From JAGPUQ01 sp036961295 (GTDB lineage Bacteria; Pseudomonadota; Gammaproteobacteria; Pseudomonadales; Porticoccaceae), in assembly GCA_036961295.1 (NCBI GenBank), contig JBALVX010000001.1:620001-684000 (forward strand): a stretch of DNA of 64,000 nt, read 5' to 3'. Positions 14,695 through 23,907 of this stretch are shown piece after piece. How positions within the stretch are numbered: position 1 is the first letter of the stretch; every line of letters begins with the position of its first letter. The translations under genes were made by a program, and so were the position numbers. A model generated the notes under the pieces. The model was not told where the DNA came from. It ran no database searches and was given only the letters and a program-made list of their open reading frames with translations.

Positions 14695-16488
14695 TTATTT
14701 AGTCTGGACAGAAACACTCGCCATGCCAACAGTTTGAGTATTCTGAGTAGCATGGCTGGCGGCAATACTGCCAAAGGTTAGCGCTGGCCCCAAGGTGGCT
14801 CCTCCGGCCCAATAAGCCGGGCCAGAGAAAGAAGCAATGCAGTTACCAGCGCCATATAAACCCGGTATTGGCTGGCCTTCGGTATCTAACACCTGAGCGT
14901 GCTCATTGATTTTTGGGCCACCTTTGGTGTCGAGAGTGCCGGCGGCCATAATGACCGCGTAATAGGGGCCTGTGCTGGCGATGGGGTGCATGGTGACGTT
15001 GGGATAGCTATTTACGGGTTGCCCTGGGCCAAAGAAGTGAAAGAACTGATCGATGGGTTGTTTACCCCGTGAAAAATCTTTATCTGTGCCTGCGCTGGCG
15101 AACTGATTAAAGCGTTCGATGGTTTTGTTCAGCTGAGTAGTAAAATCTTCTTGTAACGAAAACCCGGCAGTTTCAGCTGCGATATCGAGTAGTTTTTTCT
15201 CGATGACCGCTGCGAGGGCTTCCAGAGTATCGGCGCTCATTACGTGAGAGGCGCTACTGCCCGTGGGGGGGATGGGCGCAAAACCGGCATATTGATCTGC
15301 GGTGCGTTGATCGTAAATCATAAATGACAACAGGTTCGGGTAGCTGGCGCTGACGGGATCCCATGCAAAGTGGGCTTGAGTGCGCTCGTTGTAGACAAAT
15401 TTTTCATCGAAAAATCGCTCGCCGTTTCGATTTACCTGAATCATGCTGTCGCCGGGGCTGCACCAAATTCCGGTAGGGACGCTACTATTCTCTAGTGCTT
15501 GTTCCAGCGGTAATTGCGCCCACCAGGCATTACTCATATTGCCCAGCTGAGCGCCTGCCCTGGTGCCGATATGAACAAAGTCACCTTCGCAAGTGGGGGC
15601 GGCGCAACCGCCGAACACCGGGCCTTTTAAAAAATCCAGACGCATTTGTTTATTGTGGGTAAAACCGCCGGTGGTAAATATCACGCCGCGATTGGCTTTG
15701 ATTTTATATAGGGTGCCGTCGCGTTTTTCCGCTACCAGGCCAATAGCTCGGCCGTTTTCATCTTGAATAAGCTGTTTTGCACGGTGGCGTGTTTTGACCG
15801 GAATACGTTTTTCCCGCAATGCTTCACCAAAGCGGCGCATCATTTCTGCACCGTTACCCATGGAGCCATCGGCCTGACGAGGCACGAGTGCACGCCCGGC
15901 AGGGGCTTTGTTTTCTGGGAGATGGGCAAAATAATCGGGCATAAAATGTTCGCCAGCTTTGAGGGCCATAAGCTGAAGTGCATCTTGCTGCTCTAAATCT
16001 TCAATAACTCGATTAACGTTATCGTAATAGCGCTCCATCTGCCGATAGGCGCCTTCTTCAGCGCCGAAGTATTTTATTTCGGGGTTGTAGCTGGTGGGAA
16101 AACTTAAGCGAATCATATATTTTAGGCAGTCTTCGCGTTTGTCCTCAAATCCGGCTTCGCGCATAAATTTATTGTTAGGCACCCAAATGCCACCGACGGA
16201 TTTCGCTGCCGTACCACCCAGCACTGGGGCTTTTTCAATAATCATCACCTGATTGCCGAGGGCATTGGCTGTAATGGCGGCACTGCAACCGGCGGCACCA
16301 CCGCCGACCACAAGAATATCGACTTCGCTGTCCCAGTTAATTTCCTGGTGACGATCTTGCTGGTTTAGTCCTGTTGCAGCCAACGTACTTGTCGCTAAAC
16401 CGGTTGCCACCAGTCCGCTGGTTGCGCCACCTAAAAACTTGCGACGGGATTGATTGGTGTCTTTTGTATCCTTGGTGCCATCAGCCAT
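14695..16488 (-). CDS. Tat-exported FAD-dependent oxidoreductase (fumarate reductase/KstD-like)
   Basis: Flavoprotein of the FAD_binding_2 family, 597 residues. The N terminus has a twin-arginine signal (SRRKFLGG, about residues 14-21, then a hydrophobic Ala/Thr stretch), so it should fold in the cytoplasm and be exported. The dinucleotide motif VDILVVGGGAAGCSAA follows, and the C-terminal FAD motif GLYGAGNCIASFSGPAYW is typical of ketosteroid-dehydrogenase/fumarate-reductase relatives. It sits 34 bp behind a small exported cytochrome c, a likely electron partner. The substrate (steroid-like, fumarate-like or other) is not decided by these motifs. Confidence 0.88.
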   Translation of the reverse strand: MADGTKDTKDTNQSRRKFLGGATSGLVATGLATSTLAATGLNQQDRHQEINWDSEVDILVVGGGAAGCSAAITANALGNQVMIIEKAPVLGGTAAKSVGGIWVPNNKFMREAGFEDKREDCLKYMIRLSFPTSYNPEIKYFGAEEGAYRQMERYYDNVNRVIEDLEQQDALQLMALKAGEHFMPDYFAHLPENKAPAGRALVPRQADGSMGNGAEMMRRFGEALREKRIPVKTRHRAKQLIQDENGRAIGLVAEKRDGTLYKIKANRGVIFTTGGFTHNKQMRLDFLKGPVFGGCAAPTCEGDFVHIGTRAGAQLGNMSNAWWAQLPLEQALENSSVPTGIWCSPGDSMIQVNRNGERFFDEKFVYNERTQAHFAWDPVSASYPNLLSFMIYDQRTADQYAGFAPIPPTGSSASHVMSADTLEALAAVIEKKLLDIAAETAGFSLQEDFTTQLNKTIERFNQFASAGTDKDFSRGKQPIDQFFHFFGPGQPVNSYPNVTMHPIASTGPYYAVIMAAGTLDTKGGPKINEHAQVLDTEGQPIPGLYGAGNCIASFSGPAYWAGGATLGPALTFGSIAASHATQNTQTVGMASVSVQTK

Positions 16489-16522
16489 GGTGGTGTCTCT
16501 TTTTAATTATCTTTAGTTATCT

Positions 16523-16990
16523 TTAATTATCCTGACCGCCCTGATTTATCCAGTCGATGATAACTTTCAGGTCCTGATCTTTCAAAGGGCGGTGTCCCAT
16601 TTCAGTTAAAGGCATTCCTGATCCTGAGCCGCCAGCCTCCGCATGAGTGCCGAGTAATTTGTTAGCAAGATAGCTTGCCACAGAATTACCGGGGCTTACT
16701 CTCAACAAGTCGGACTGGGTGCTTTTTACGCCTACCAGATTGGCATAAGCTTCGCCGTTTTCTAGCACTAAGCCAGCTTGAGCAACTTCAAGCATATGGC
16801 ATTGCACGCAATAGGTATCAAAAACCGGCTGTACGTCGAAAGTCAGGGACGGGGGTATATCACCGGCTACCGCATTGACTGACAGTAGATTGATTGACAG
16901 TAAATTGACCGACAGTAATAGCCCCAGAGAAAAACCAGCGTGCTTTGTAAGCAGATGCACTGTATGTAGATAAATTGTATGCAAAGACAT
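16523..16990 (-). CDS. Exported cytochrome c-type protein
   Basis: A 155-residue protein with an N-terminal signal or anchor and one heme c site, CVQCH, at about residue 60. The Met-containing segment GSGMPLTEMGHRPL may supply the distal ligand. The pattern YCVQCHMLEVAQAGL resembles small c-type cytochromes and planctomycete-type heme domains. The signal peptide contains three tandem 15-bp units encoding LLSVN, LLSIN, LLSVN. Lying between the HpaB-like oxygenase gene and the Tat flavoprotein gene with gaps of about 35 bp, it probably shuttles electrons for the flavoprotein in the periplasm. Confidence 0.85.
   Translation of the reverse strand: MSLHTIYLHTVHLLTKHAGFSLGLLLSVNLLSINLLSVNAVAGDIPPSLTFDVQPVFDTYCVQCHMLEVAQAGLVLENGEAYANLVGVKSTQSDLLRVSPGNSVASYLANKLLGTHAEAGGSGSGMPLTEMGHRPLKDQDLKVIIDWINQGGQDN
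16875..16919 (-). repeat. Three 15-bp tandem repeats in a signal-peptide coding region
   Basis: Units at 16875-16889, 16890-16904 and 16905-16919 differ at one to three positions (TTGACTGACAGTAGA, TTGATTGACAGTAAA, TTGACCGACAGTAAT on the plus strand). They extend the hydrophobic core of the cytochrome signal by five residues per unit, in frame. Confidence 0.85.
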
Positions 16991-17026
16991 TTTACCTTTG
17001 AGACCGTTTATTTATCTTTGAGCTTA

Positions 17027-18526
17027 TTAATCTTTGGCCAGGAGCTTATCTACCATCGCCTCGTATTCAAAGCGCTTGGGCGAGCGGTAAAACAATTGTT
17101 GTGCGAGGGCGGGGTCGCCGGCAAAAAAGATTTCGTAAATTTCCTGACGTCCGCCGAACTCTGTCGCGACTGCATCCCAGGCGAGTTTCATTACCTGGAC
17201 CCGCTCCCGAGCAGAGACACCGGCACCTGACATGTAGCGTTCTAGATCGTCGGCAATGTCTGGGTTGCTAAAATCTGCTTCGGTTGCGGTCAATACCAGG
17301 CTGCTGCTGCCCATCAGGCGGATCACGTCGTTAACCTTGGCATTTACCTGTGGCACGAAGAAGCGCAGCATTGCCATGGCAACATTACTTTGGCCGGGGG
17401 AGCCAAACGCTGTCATGGCTTGTTTGGCGATGTCCTGTAAATCAAACTTAGGATCGGTCTGACGAGCTAGTTCCTGGACGCTGCGCTCGGTGACTTCATG
17501 GGCGCAGGCGGTGACCAGGCCGTCGGCAAGTTCGTTGAGACCAATTAATTCGCCGATCATTTCCTGGTAGCGTTGTACTTCGGAGCGACCGACAACATTG
17601 GCCATTTTACTGGCCAGGCCGGTCATAAAACGCAATTTCCCTCGCCCCCGGATATTTGCCTGCAGCGCCAGATAACCGGGGTACATGGGCATCATCGTAT
17701 TGTGGGCGACAATATCGCCAGCGACGAACACGCGCTCCCAGGGTACGAATACATTGTCGAACACCGCCAGGGCATCGCCTTCGTCGTAGCGTTCGCTCAG
17801 TGGTCGGTCGAAGGTGCTGCGGCCACGGGCATAGCTTTCCCGGGCAATAAATTTTAGGCCTTCAGTTGCCACCGGAATGGCAAAACTGAGCGCGAGTTTT
17901 TCTTCACCCGGATGGCGCGGCATAAATGCGCCGACAAAGAGCTCGTCGCTGACCGGGGCGAGGGTGGATAACATGCGCGCCCCAGTTACGTAGATGCCCG
18001 CATCGCCTTCCTTAACGATTTTTACTGTGCCGGACTCCATGACGCCTTTACTGTAATCCCGTTTCGGATCGACCAGGGTGTGAGTCAGGCAGATATCGTT
18101 GTCGCGGCAATATTCCCAGTAGGCGATGGCGTTCTCACCGAACTGTTTATCTTTGTGGCCCAGGACGTGGGGCGCGATCATGGCGATGTCCGTCATAAAG
18201 GCGTTCATAAAATCTGGTGTGCGCCCCATTAAGCCGAAGGTCGATTCTTTGCGCAGGGTTTCACCTTCGACGCGCTGTGCCATAAGTTCCGGCGTGGTGG
18301 CGATCAAAAATGAATTACTGACAGGCTGTCCGTCTTTGGGAGATTTAAAGGTATATTTACTTTGCAGTTCCGGATCGTGAAAGGCGTCGTAGTGCTCGGC
18401 AAGTGAGCGAATAATCCCCTGTAAGGGTGGGTAGGCGGTCACATCGCGTACCAGTTCCCCGGCAATATAGAGTGATCGCCCGTCCTTTAGCCCTTCGATG
18501 TATTGTTGCCCGGTACGAATGCCCAT
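17027..18526 (-). CDS. HpaB-family FADH2-dependent monooxygenase
   Basis: A 499-residue member of the 4-hydroxyphenylacetate 3-hydroxylase (HpaB/PvcC) family, which uses reduced flavin from a separate reductase to hydroxylate phenols. Family features include the start GIRTGQQYIEGLKDGR, the flavin-site region ARMLSTLAPVSDELFVG, VFDNVFVPWERVFVAGD and the helical C-terminal domain. The related 4-hydroxybutyryl-CoA dehydratases share this fold but carry iron-sulfur cysteines, which I do not see. No flavin reductase gene (HpaC) is in the window. It is probably co-transcribed with the thioesterase upstream and the cytochrome and flavoprotein downstream. The exact substrate is unknown. Confidence 0.87.
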   Translation of the reverse strand: MGIRTGQQYIEGLKDGRSLYIAGELVRDVTAYPPLQGIIRSLAEHYDAFHDPELQSKYTFKSPKDGQPVSNSFLIATTPELMAQRVEGETLRKESTFGLMGRTPDFMNAFMTDIAMIAPHVLGHKDKQFGENAIAYWEYCRDNDICLTHTLVDPKRDYSKGVMESGTVKIVKEGDAGIYVTGARMLSTLAPVSDELFVGAFMPRHPGEEKLALSFAIPVATEGLKFIARESYARGRSTFDRPLSERYDEGDALAVFDNVFVPWERVFVAGDIVAHNTMMPMYPGYLALQANIRGRGKLRFMTGLASKMANVVGRSEVQRYQEMIGELIGLNELADGLVTACAHEVTERSVQELARQTDPKFDLQDIAKQAMTAFGSPGQSNVAMAMLRFFVPQVNAKVNDVIRLMGSSSLVLTATEADFSNPDIADDLERYMSGAGVSARERVQVMKLAWDAVATEFGGRQEIYEIFFAGDPALAQQLFYRSPKRFEYEAMVDKLLAKD

Positions 18527-18599
18527 ATCTATTTCCTTTTTATAAGTTGCGCTTTATCAGTTATGTAGTGGTTAATGCCGTGAGGGCTTAAATTAATAA

Positions 18600-19052
18600 T
18601 TAAGTGCTCTTGCGTTGCGTCGGCGGTGCGCCAGTTTTAACCATCATGGTTAAACGAGAGACACAAATTAATTTTTCATTGTCGTCGAAAATCAATATTT
18701 CCCAGACGTGGGTAGATTTGCCAATGTGCACGGGTTTGGCGGTGGCATATACGTGACCCGAGGACACCGCGCGTAAGTGGCTGGCATTGATGTCCAGTCC
18801 TACGCAGTAGTTCTTTTCCATATCGATGCATAACATCGAGGCGTGGCTGCCCACGGTTTCCGCTAGTAAGCAGGATGCGCCGCCGTGGAGAATGCCGTAG
18901 GGCTGAGTGGTTTTTTCGTTAACCGGCATGCTTGCGGTGAGATAGTCGTCGCCGAACTCGACAAAGACGATATCGAGATGGTTAGAGGCACCGACAGAAT
19001 GTTGGTTGTTTAGTGAATCCAGAGAGGGGATTTGATGCCAGATACTACTCAT
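18600..19052 (-). CDS. PaaI/MenI-like hotdog-fold thioesterase
   Basis: A 150-residue single hotdog-domain acyl-CoA thioesterase. QPYGILHGGASCLLAETVGS is the signature helix and loop of the MenI/YbdB/PaaI group, including the catalytic acidic residue, and GLDINASHLRAV completes the fold. The substrate is an acyl- or aryl-CoA of unknown type. It is followed by the HpaB-like gene (73 bp), which hints at an aromatic or CoA-bound catabolic route. It is 55 bp behind batD on the same strand. Confidence 0.85.
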   Translation of the reverse strand: MSSIWHQIPSLDSLNNQHSVGASNHLDIVFVEFGDDYLTASMPVNEKTTQPYGILHGGASCLLAETVGSHASMLCIDMEKNYCVGLDINASHLRAVSSGHVYATAKPVHIGKSTHVWEILIFDDNEKLICVSRLTMMVKTGAPPTQRKST

Positions 19053-19107
19053 ATTTAATCTCTTTAATAATAATGAAACTACTGTTGATCGCGTTTATAC
19101 GGAGCTT

Positions 19108-20937
19108 TTATTGTGGGTATAGAGTTTGCAGTGCTATACCCTTGGACGATTTTTCATCAGGTCGATCTTGATTGATTTGTTTTAACAGGGCAAGCAGTTC
19201 ATCGAGCTGTTTGCCTGCCTCGCCGATGTTTTCGTCTGCTGCTTGATTTCCCTCATTAGAGTATATGGTTTTATCCAGCCAGTTAAAGTGTTGCGCGAGC
19301 CCCGGCTGCGCCGATTTAATGGCGACTTGTTGCAAGGTGACGATTTCCGGGGCGTTCCAACGTAGCCGCGCCCATTGGATGATGGCTTCTCTAAGCGCGG
19401 GCAAGGTGTCGGTTTTAGCCGCCTTGCTTACTGCTTTAAATGCCTCGCTCGTATCGGGCTGCTTAGTTTTCTGGGTCTTGTTCAGAGTCTTGTTCGGAGT
19501 TGCACCTCGACGCCACCAGAGCAAAACAAAAACCACGGTGCTCAACAACAGCAAAATATTACTGCCTACTAACCATCGATTAACAACGCTGTTTGACGAT
19601 GTAATATTTTGGTCGGATACATTTGTTGACGAAGTTGCAGCGTTGTCCGTATTAGCAGGAGTGGTAGTCGGATTTTCAATGGTAATGCCTACTGCCGGTA
19701 GCACCTCAAAATTTTCACCGGGGAGCAGGGCATCGCGAAAACGCTCAGCTTCGGTATCCCACCAGCGCAGTTTAATTTCGGGTAGGTGCAGGGTGCCCGC
19801 TTGAGTTGGCACAATAGCCATGGCTTCGATGCGCGTGCCGGTAACTCCGTCGGGAGAAACGCTATCTTCGGTGCTCGGTTGATCGGGATAGAGTCGGTAA
19901 TGGTCATTCTGCTCACTGGGAATATCTAATGGTAGTAACTGACTTGCAGTTAAGCCTTCAGCGGTAACCGTAATAGCGCGAGTAAGGGGTTCTCCTACAG
20001 TTGCTGCCTTGCTCAGCGAATTACCTGGTGAGCTGTTAGCGGGGCTCCAGGTCTGAGTTAACTGTACATTTTTTGCCGGTAGCCAATGGTCTGAACCTTC
20101 GAGAGGCGGCGCAGGTTTCACCTTTAGAGTTTGAGCTTGGGAATGCAGGTAAGTGGATTTGCCTCTAGGGTCAAAAAAATTATCAAAGCGGCTGCGACTT
20201 TCAACGACCGAGACGTTAAAACGTAGCGCTGGAATTTCTATTTCACCACTGCGTTCGGGGAAGAGAGCGTAGCGGGATTCGACGACCATATACGCCTGAG
20301 AACCAATTTGCTTGCGGTATTGTTGTTTATCCGATACCTGAATTACCTTGGTATCGGCAATTTCGAAGTCGTTAATTGAATAGCCATTTAACGAAACGCG
20401 GGTGTAAAGCCTGACGGTGAGCAGGGCTTGCTCTTGTACATAAACACTATTCTTATCGAGAACAACTTCGGCAAACAGGGGTTTGTCGTCATCGATAGAC
20501 TGGTCTGGTTTGGCAGAATCATAGCGAATCGTTAATTCAATGGCGTCGCTGCTTTCACCATTAAAATGAAAGGTAGGAATAACCGCCGACCCCGGGCCTT
20601 TTGGCAATAGTGTCATTTGCCAGGTAGTAGTGGCCGTGACGCTGCCGTTGATCATGGATACCTGGCTTTGCTGACTTTTATCCATGATTTCAAACTGATG
20701 ATTAAGCGCAGAGAAATCTGGCTCACCACTGGCCTGGCCAGAGTAGCTAACAATCAAATTAATGGTTTCGCTAACACTAAGTTCTGTACGACCTACCTTC
20801 GAGGACAGCTCAGCGGCCTGTGCTGAAATTGAAGCTAACAGCATTAAGAAAAGCGCGAACAGAAAAAATAGTGCCCGGAAGGGATTCGATTTAATGAATC
20901 GTTGCTGTGGTTGTTGTACTTGCTGCGGCGTTACCAA
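19108..20937 (-). CDS. batD: BatD-like membrane protein
   Basis: A 609-residue protein with an N-terminal signal (ALFFLFALFLMLLASISAQAAE), a large periplasmic part made of beta-rich repeats (SKVGRTELSVSETINLIVSY) and a C-terminal membrane helix (WLVGSNILLLLSTVVFVLLWW, about residues 465-485) with a cytoplasmic helical tail. This is the BatD/oxygen-tolerance layout. Bat proteins are linked to stress and envelope functions, but their biochemical role is not settled. It overlaps the upstream BatB-TPR gene by 7 bp and is the last gene of the moxR operon. Confidence 0.9.
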   Translation of the reverse strand: MVTPQQVQQPQQRFIKSNPFRALFFLFALFLMLLASISAQAAELSSKVGRTELSVSETINLIVSYSGQASGEPDFSALNHQFEIMDKSQQSQVSMINGSVTATTTWQMTLLPKGPGSAVIPTFHFNGESSDAIELTIRYDSAKPDQSIDDDKPLFAEVVLDKNSVYVQEQALLTVRLYTRVSLNGYSINDFEIADTKVIQVSDKQQYRKQIGSQAYMVVESRYALFPERSGEIEIPALRFNVSVVESRSRFDNFFDPRGKSTYLHSQAQTLKVKPAPPLEGSDHWLPAKNVQLTQTWSPANSSPGNSLSKAATVGEPLTRAITVTAEGLTASQLLPLDIPSEQNDHYRLYPDQPSTEDSVSPDGVTGTRIEAMAIVPTQAGTLHLPEIKLRWWDTEAERFRDALLPGENFEVLPAVGITIENPTTTPANTDNAATSSTNVSDQNITSSNSVVNRWLVGSNILLLLSTVVFVLLWWRRGATPNKTLNKTQKTKQPDTSEAFKAVSKAAKTDTLPALREAIIQWARLRWNAPEIVTLQQVAIKSAQPGLAQHFNWLDKTIYSNEGNQAADENIGEAGKQLDELLALLKQINQDRPDEKSSKGIALQTLYPQ

Positions 20938-22880
20938 CGTTGATCTCCTGTCGGTGGCGGGGTCTGTTGGGGATTGGTTTGCGCCTCGTATCTAAATTTA
21001 CGGCGCATTAAGCTGCCGGGGTCATCGGGAAGGCTGCGTAACCATTGTTCGTGGGCTTGTTTCTGTTCGTCGGAGCGGGTGTCGGTGATATTTTTTACAG
21101 AGTTGTTCTCGGATTCCTCGTCTGTTTCGGAATCCTGAGCGGAGGTGTTTTCCTGGCTTTCTTGAGTGTCAGTTTCAGGATCGGTTTCAGAGTCTTGTTT
21201 AGAACCCTGTTCAGAGTCAGGCTGTTCGGCCTGGTCTTCTTCAGAGTCATTTTTTTCAGAAGCGCCTTGCTCGGAATCATTCTGTTTAGACTCATTTTCT
21301 TTAGAGTCGCCACCCTCATTTTTATCCTGCTCTGCATCGTTTTTGTCTCCGTCCTGACTTTCGCCATCTTTGTTCTCGGAATCTTTGCCCTCGGAGTCCT
21401 TGTTATCTGAATCGTTGCTATCCGAATCAGATGATTCCTGTTCCTGCTGTTGTTTTTCGGCCTGCTCTTTAAGGGCTTCGACCAATTTACGATTTTCTAT
21501 GGCATCGTTTAACTCGGGGTTTAATTTTAGTGCTTGGTCATAAGCTTCTATCGCTGCGTCGTAATCGCCTAGTTGAGTTAGGGCATTGCCGCGATTGAAA
21601 TGACCGTCCGCGGTTTTGTTTTCTTCAAATAATTTAGTGGCGCTTTCGTAATCGCCATTGCGATAGGCGGCACTGCCACGCCAGTTTGGATCGCTAAACT
21701 GTTGCTGCGCCGAGGCGGGGTCGCCTTGCTCTAGTGCTTGTGCGCCTTGTTGATCAGCTCGAAGCCAAAGATCATTCCATTCCAAAGCTTCTGCCGATGG
21801 CGTTGCGCTTAGCAGTGGGGCGAGGATCACCAGGGCCAGTACATTGCGGCGAAAGGCGAGGATGGCGAAAGGCAGCAATAGCAGGGCCAGCCAGTAGCCG
21901 CTGTCCTCGCGAATATCAAAAGTACGTTCCAGTTGCCGCATTTGTTGATTGTCTAACTGTCTATTGGATAGCGATTGGATAAGGCCAATGTCGTGGTCGT
22001 CGTTACGGAGGGCGGTATAAATGCCCTGGTGACGTGTGGCGAGCTTGCGCAGTTCGCGCTCGTTAAAGCGGGCGATAATAATATTGCCCTTGCTGTCTTT
22101 ATAAAACCCGCCGTCGTTTTCTGGGATAGGCGCGCCTTCCGCAGTTCCAACCCCGAGAACCGACAGGGTGATTCCGCTTGCAGCCTTGAGTTGCCGGTCG
22201 ATATCAGCCGCTGCGGAAGCGGGCAGGCCATCGCTAATCATCAGTATATCGCCGCGCTCGTGTCCGGCGTTGACGAGTAACTCCAGGGCTTTTGCGACGG
22301 CGATTTCGGGAGCATTACCGGCAATCGGCATAATGTCAGGCGCTAGCACCGGCGCCAGGGCCGCGATGGTGCGGGTGTCGTCCGTTAGCGGAGTGACTAC
22401 GTGGGCATTGCCTGCGTAGGCGATCAAGGCGGTGACGCCTTCGTTACGGGCTTGCAGCAGATCGAGCAACTTAAGCCGTGCGCGAACCAGTCGATTGGGT
22501 TTGATGTCTTCGGCCAGCATCGAGGGAGACAGATCGAACAAGATCACCAGGGCGTGTTCGCTTTTTTGAATGGGGCTTGGAATGTCTTTCCAGCTGGGGC
22601 CGCTTAAGGCGAATGCGGTGATGAGCCAAAGTGCAAAAGCAATAAAGTGTAGTTTGCTGTGTCTGCCGTGCTTGGCGTGGGTGGTATTTACATCCAGTAA
22701 CCAGGGCAGTAATTGAGGAGAGATCACCCGCGACCAGCTGGCCGATTGGGAACGGTAGCGATGTAGCAGAAAAGCGACGAGCAAGGCGGGTACGGCGGCG
22801 AGTAACCACCAGGGCCGTAGCAGCTGGAAATGAGTGAGTGCGGTGGAAATATCACTTAATAGATCAAACACGGCGCGCAC
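20931..22880 (-). CDS. BatB/BatC-type fusion: VWA domain plus TPR with acidic tail
   Basis: A 649-residue membrane protein. After N-terminal membrane segments comes a von Willebrand A domain with a MIDAS metal site (DLSPS) and DILMISDGLP, then another helix (LALLLLPFAILAF), then TPR units (GHFNRGNALTQLGDYDAAIE). From about residue 465 to 610 the chain is an extreme low-complexity run of Asp, Ser, Glu, Asn and Lys with DSE/DS-type repeats. Other bacteria encode BatB and BatC separately; here they are one chain. The VWA module may bind BatA or BatD and the TPR may recruit partners. It overlaps batA by 17 bp and batD by 7 bp. Confidence 0.92.
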   Translation of the reverse strand: MRAVFDLLSDISTALTHFQLLRPWWLLAAVPALLVAFLLHRYRSQSASWSRVISPQLLPWLLDVNTTHAKHGRHSKLHFIAFALWLITAFALSGPSWKDIPSPIQKSEHALVILFDLSPSMLAEDIKPNRLVRARLKLLDLLQARNEGVTALIAYAGNAHVVTPLTDDTRTIAALAPVLAPDIMPIAGNAPEIAVAKALELLVNAGHERGDILMISDGLPASAAADIDRQLKAASGITLSVLGVGTAEGAPIPENDGGFYKDSKGNIIIARFNERELRKLATRHQGIYTALRNDDHDIGLIQSLSNRQLDNQQMRQLERTFDIREDSGYWLALLLLPFAILAFRRNVLALVILAPLLSATPSAEALEWNDLWLRADQQGAQALEQGDPASAQQQFSDPNWRGSAAYRNGDYESATKLFEENKTADGHFNRGNALTQLGDYDAAIEAYDQALKLNPELNDAIENRKLVEALKEQAEKQQQEQESSDSDSNDSDNKDSEGKDSENKDGESQDGDKNDAEQDKNEGGDSKENESKQNDSEQGASEKNDSEEDQAEQPDSEQGSKQDSETDPETDTQESQENTSAQDSETDEESENNSVKNITDTRSDEQKQAHEQWLRSLPDDPGSLMRRKFRYEAQTNPQQTPPPTGDQRW

Positions 22881-23907
22881 CCATAAGGCCTAACCCTGAA
22901 GTAGACAGCAGTGCCAATAACAGGCTGCTCACCAGGCCGACAGCCAGGGGCCAGTGAAACAGGGATTTGCGGGGTCGAAATATTTCGGCTTCTTGCTCTA
23001 CCGGCTCGAGTCGATCGAGTTCGGTATAAATATGAGCTAGCTCTTCGGGGTTGCGCGCGCGGAAATAACGGCCTCCGGTTTTTTGTGCGATTTCCCGAAG
23101 GGCGGCTTCGTCCAGGTCGGCAGAGGGGTTGAGTCGCCGCACACCAAACAGGGTGCGTTGTTGAATTTCGTCGGCACCGATACCAACGGTGTAGATTTTA
23201 AGACCGTTGGCCGCAGCCAACTCGGCGGCTTGTGCAGGATTTATTTCACCGGAGTTGTTCGCTCCATCGGTGAGTAAAATCATAACGCGGCTACCGTCGG
23301 GACGTTCCCGCAAACGTTTTACCCCGACACCAATGGCGTCGCCGATGGCGGTGCCTTTGCCGGCAAAACCAATTAGGGCTTCCTGCAGGAGAGTGTTCAC
23401 TGTGGTGCGGTCGAAGGTGAGCGGTGTCTGTAAGTAAGCCTGGGTGCCAAATAAAATAAGACCCAGGCGATCTCCGGTGCGGCGTTGTACAAAGTCACCG
23501 ACCACAACCTTCACGGCGGTGAGGCGATCGGTCATTTGATTGCCGACCTGCATATCACGGGTGTCCATACTCCCAGAAATATCCACGGTAATCATCAGGT
23601 CGCGACCCGTGGTGGGTAGTGCGATGGCATCGCCTGTCCAGGTGGGTCGCGTTAATGCCAGCAGCAAACTCAGCCAGACCAGGTTCAGTAGCACCAACTT
23701 CAACAATAAGAGAGGCGACCAGTGCCCGCGCACACCTTTGCTATCAAGGCTTTCGACATCGCTGGCGTAGCCCGGCGCATACAAGGCAGCCGTGTCTGGC
23801 TCGTCGGGTGTGCGCCACCAGCGATACAGCCAGGGTAGAGGTATGAGTACCAGTAGCCAGGGCCAGAGTAGCGTTACCACAGGGGCCCACCGGTTTGGCG
23901 TATCCAC
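22864..23907 (-). CDS. batA: BatA-like VWA-domain membrane protein
   Basis: A 347-residue protein with two N-terminal membrane segments, a VWA domain carrying the full MIDAS motif (DISGSMDTRDM, then TAIGDAIGVG and LLTDGANNSGEI) and a C-terminal helix (WPLAVGLVSSLLLALLS). The domain faces the periplasm by family analogy. It overlaps the DUF4381 gene by 34 bp and the BatB-TPR gene by 17 bp, so the operon is tightly coupled. MoxR ATPases are thought to act as chaperones for such VWA proteins. Confidence 0.93.
   Translation of the reverse strand: MDTPNRWAPVVTLLWPWLLVLIPLPWLYRWWRTPDEPDTAALYAPGYASDVESLDSKGVRGHWSPLLLLKLVLLNLVWLSLLLALTRPTWTGDAIALPTTGRDLMITVDISGSMDTRDMQVGNQMTDRLTAVKVVVGDFVQRRTGDRLGLILFGTQAYLQTPLTFDRTTVNTLLQEALIGFAGKGTAIGDAIGVGVKRLRERPDGSRVMILLTDGANNSGEINPAQAAELAAANGLKIYTVGIGADEIQQRTLFGVRRLNPSADLDEAALREIAQKTGGRYFRARNPEELAHIYTELDRLEPVEQEAEIFRPRKSLFHWPLAVGLVSSLLLALLSTSGLGLMGARRV

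Noticed and set aside
21045..21410. Hydrophobic 121-codon frame opposite the acidic tail of the BatB-TPR gene
   Set aside because: It is the antisense of repetitive Asp/Ser/Glu codons, which reads as Phe/Leu/Val/Ser; not a real membrane protein.
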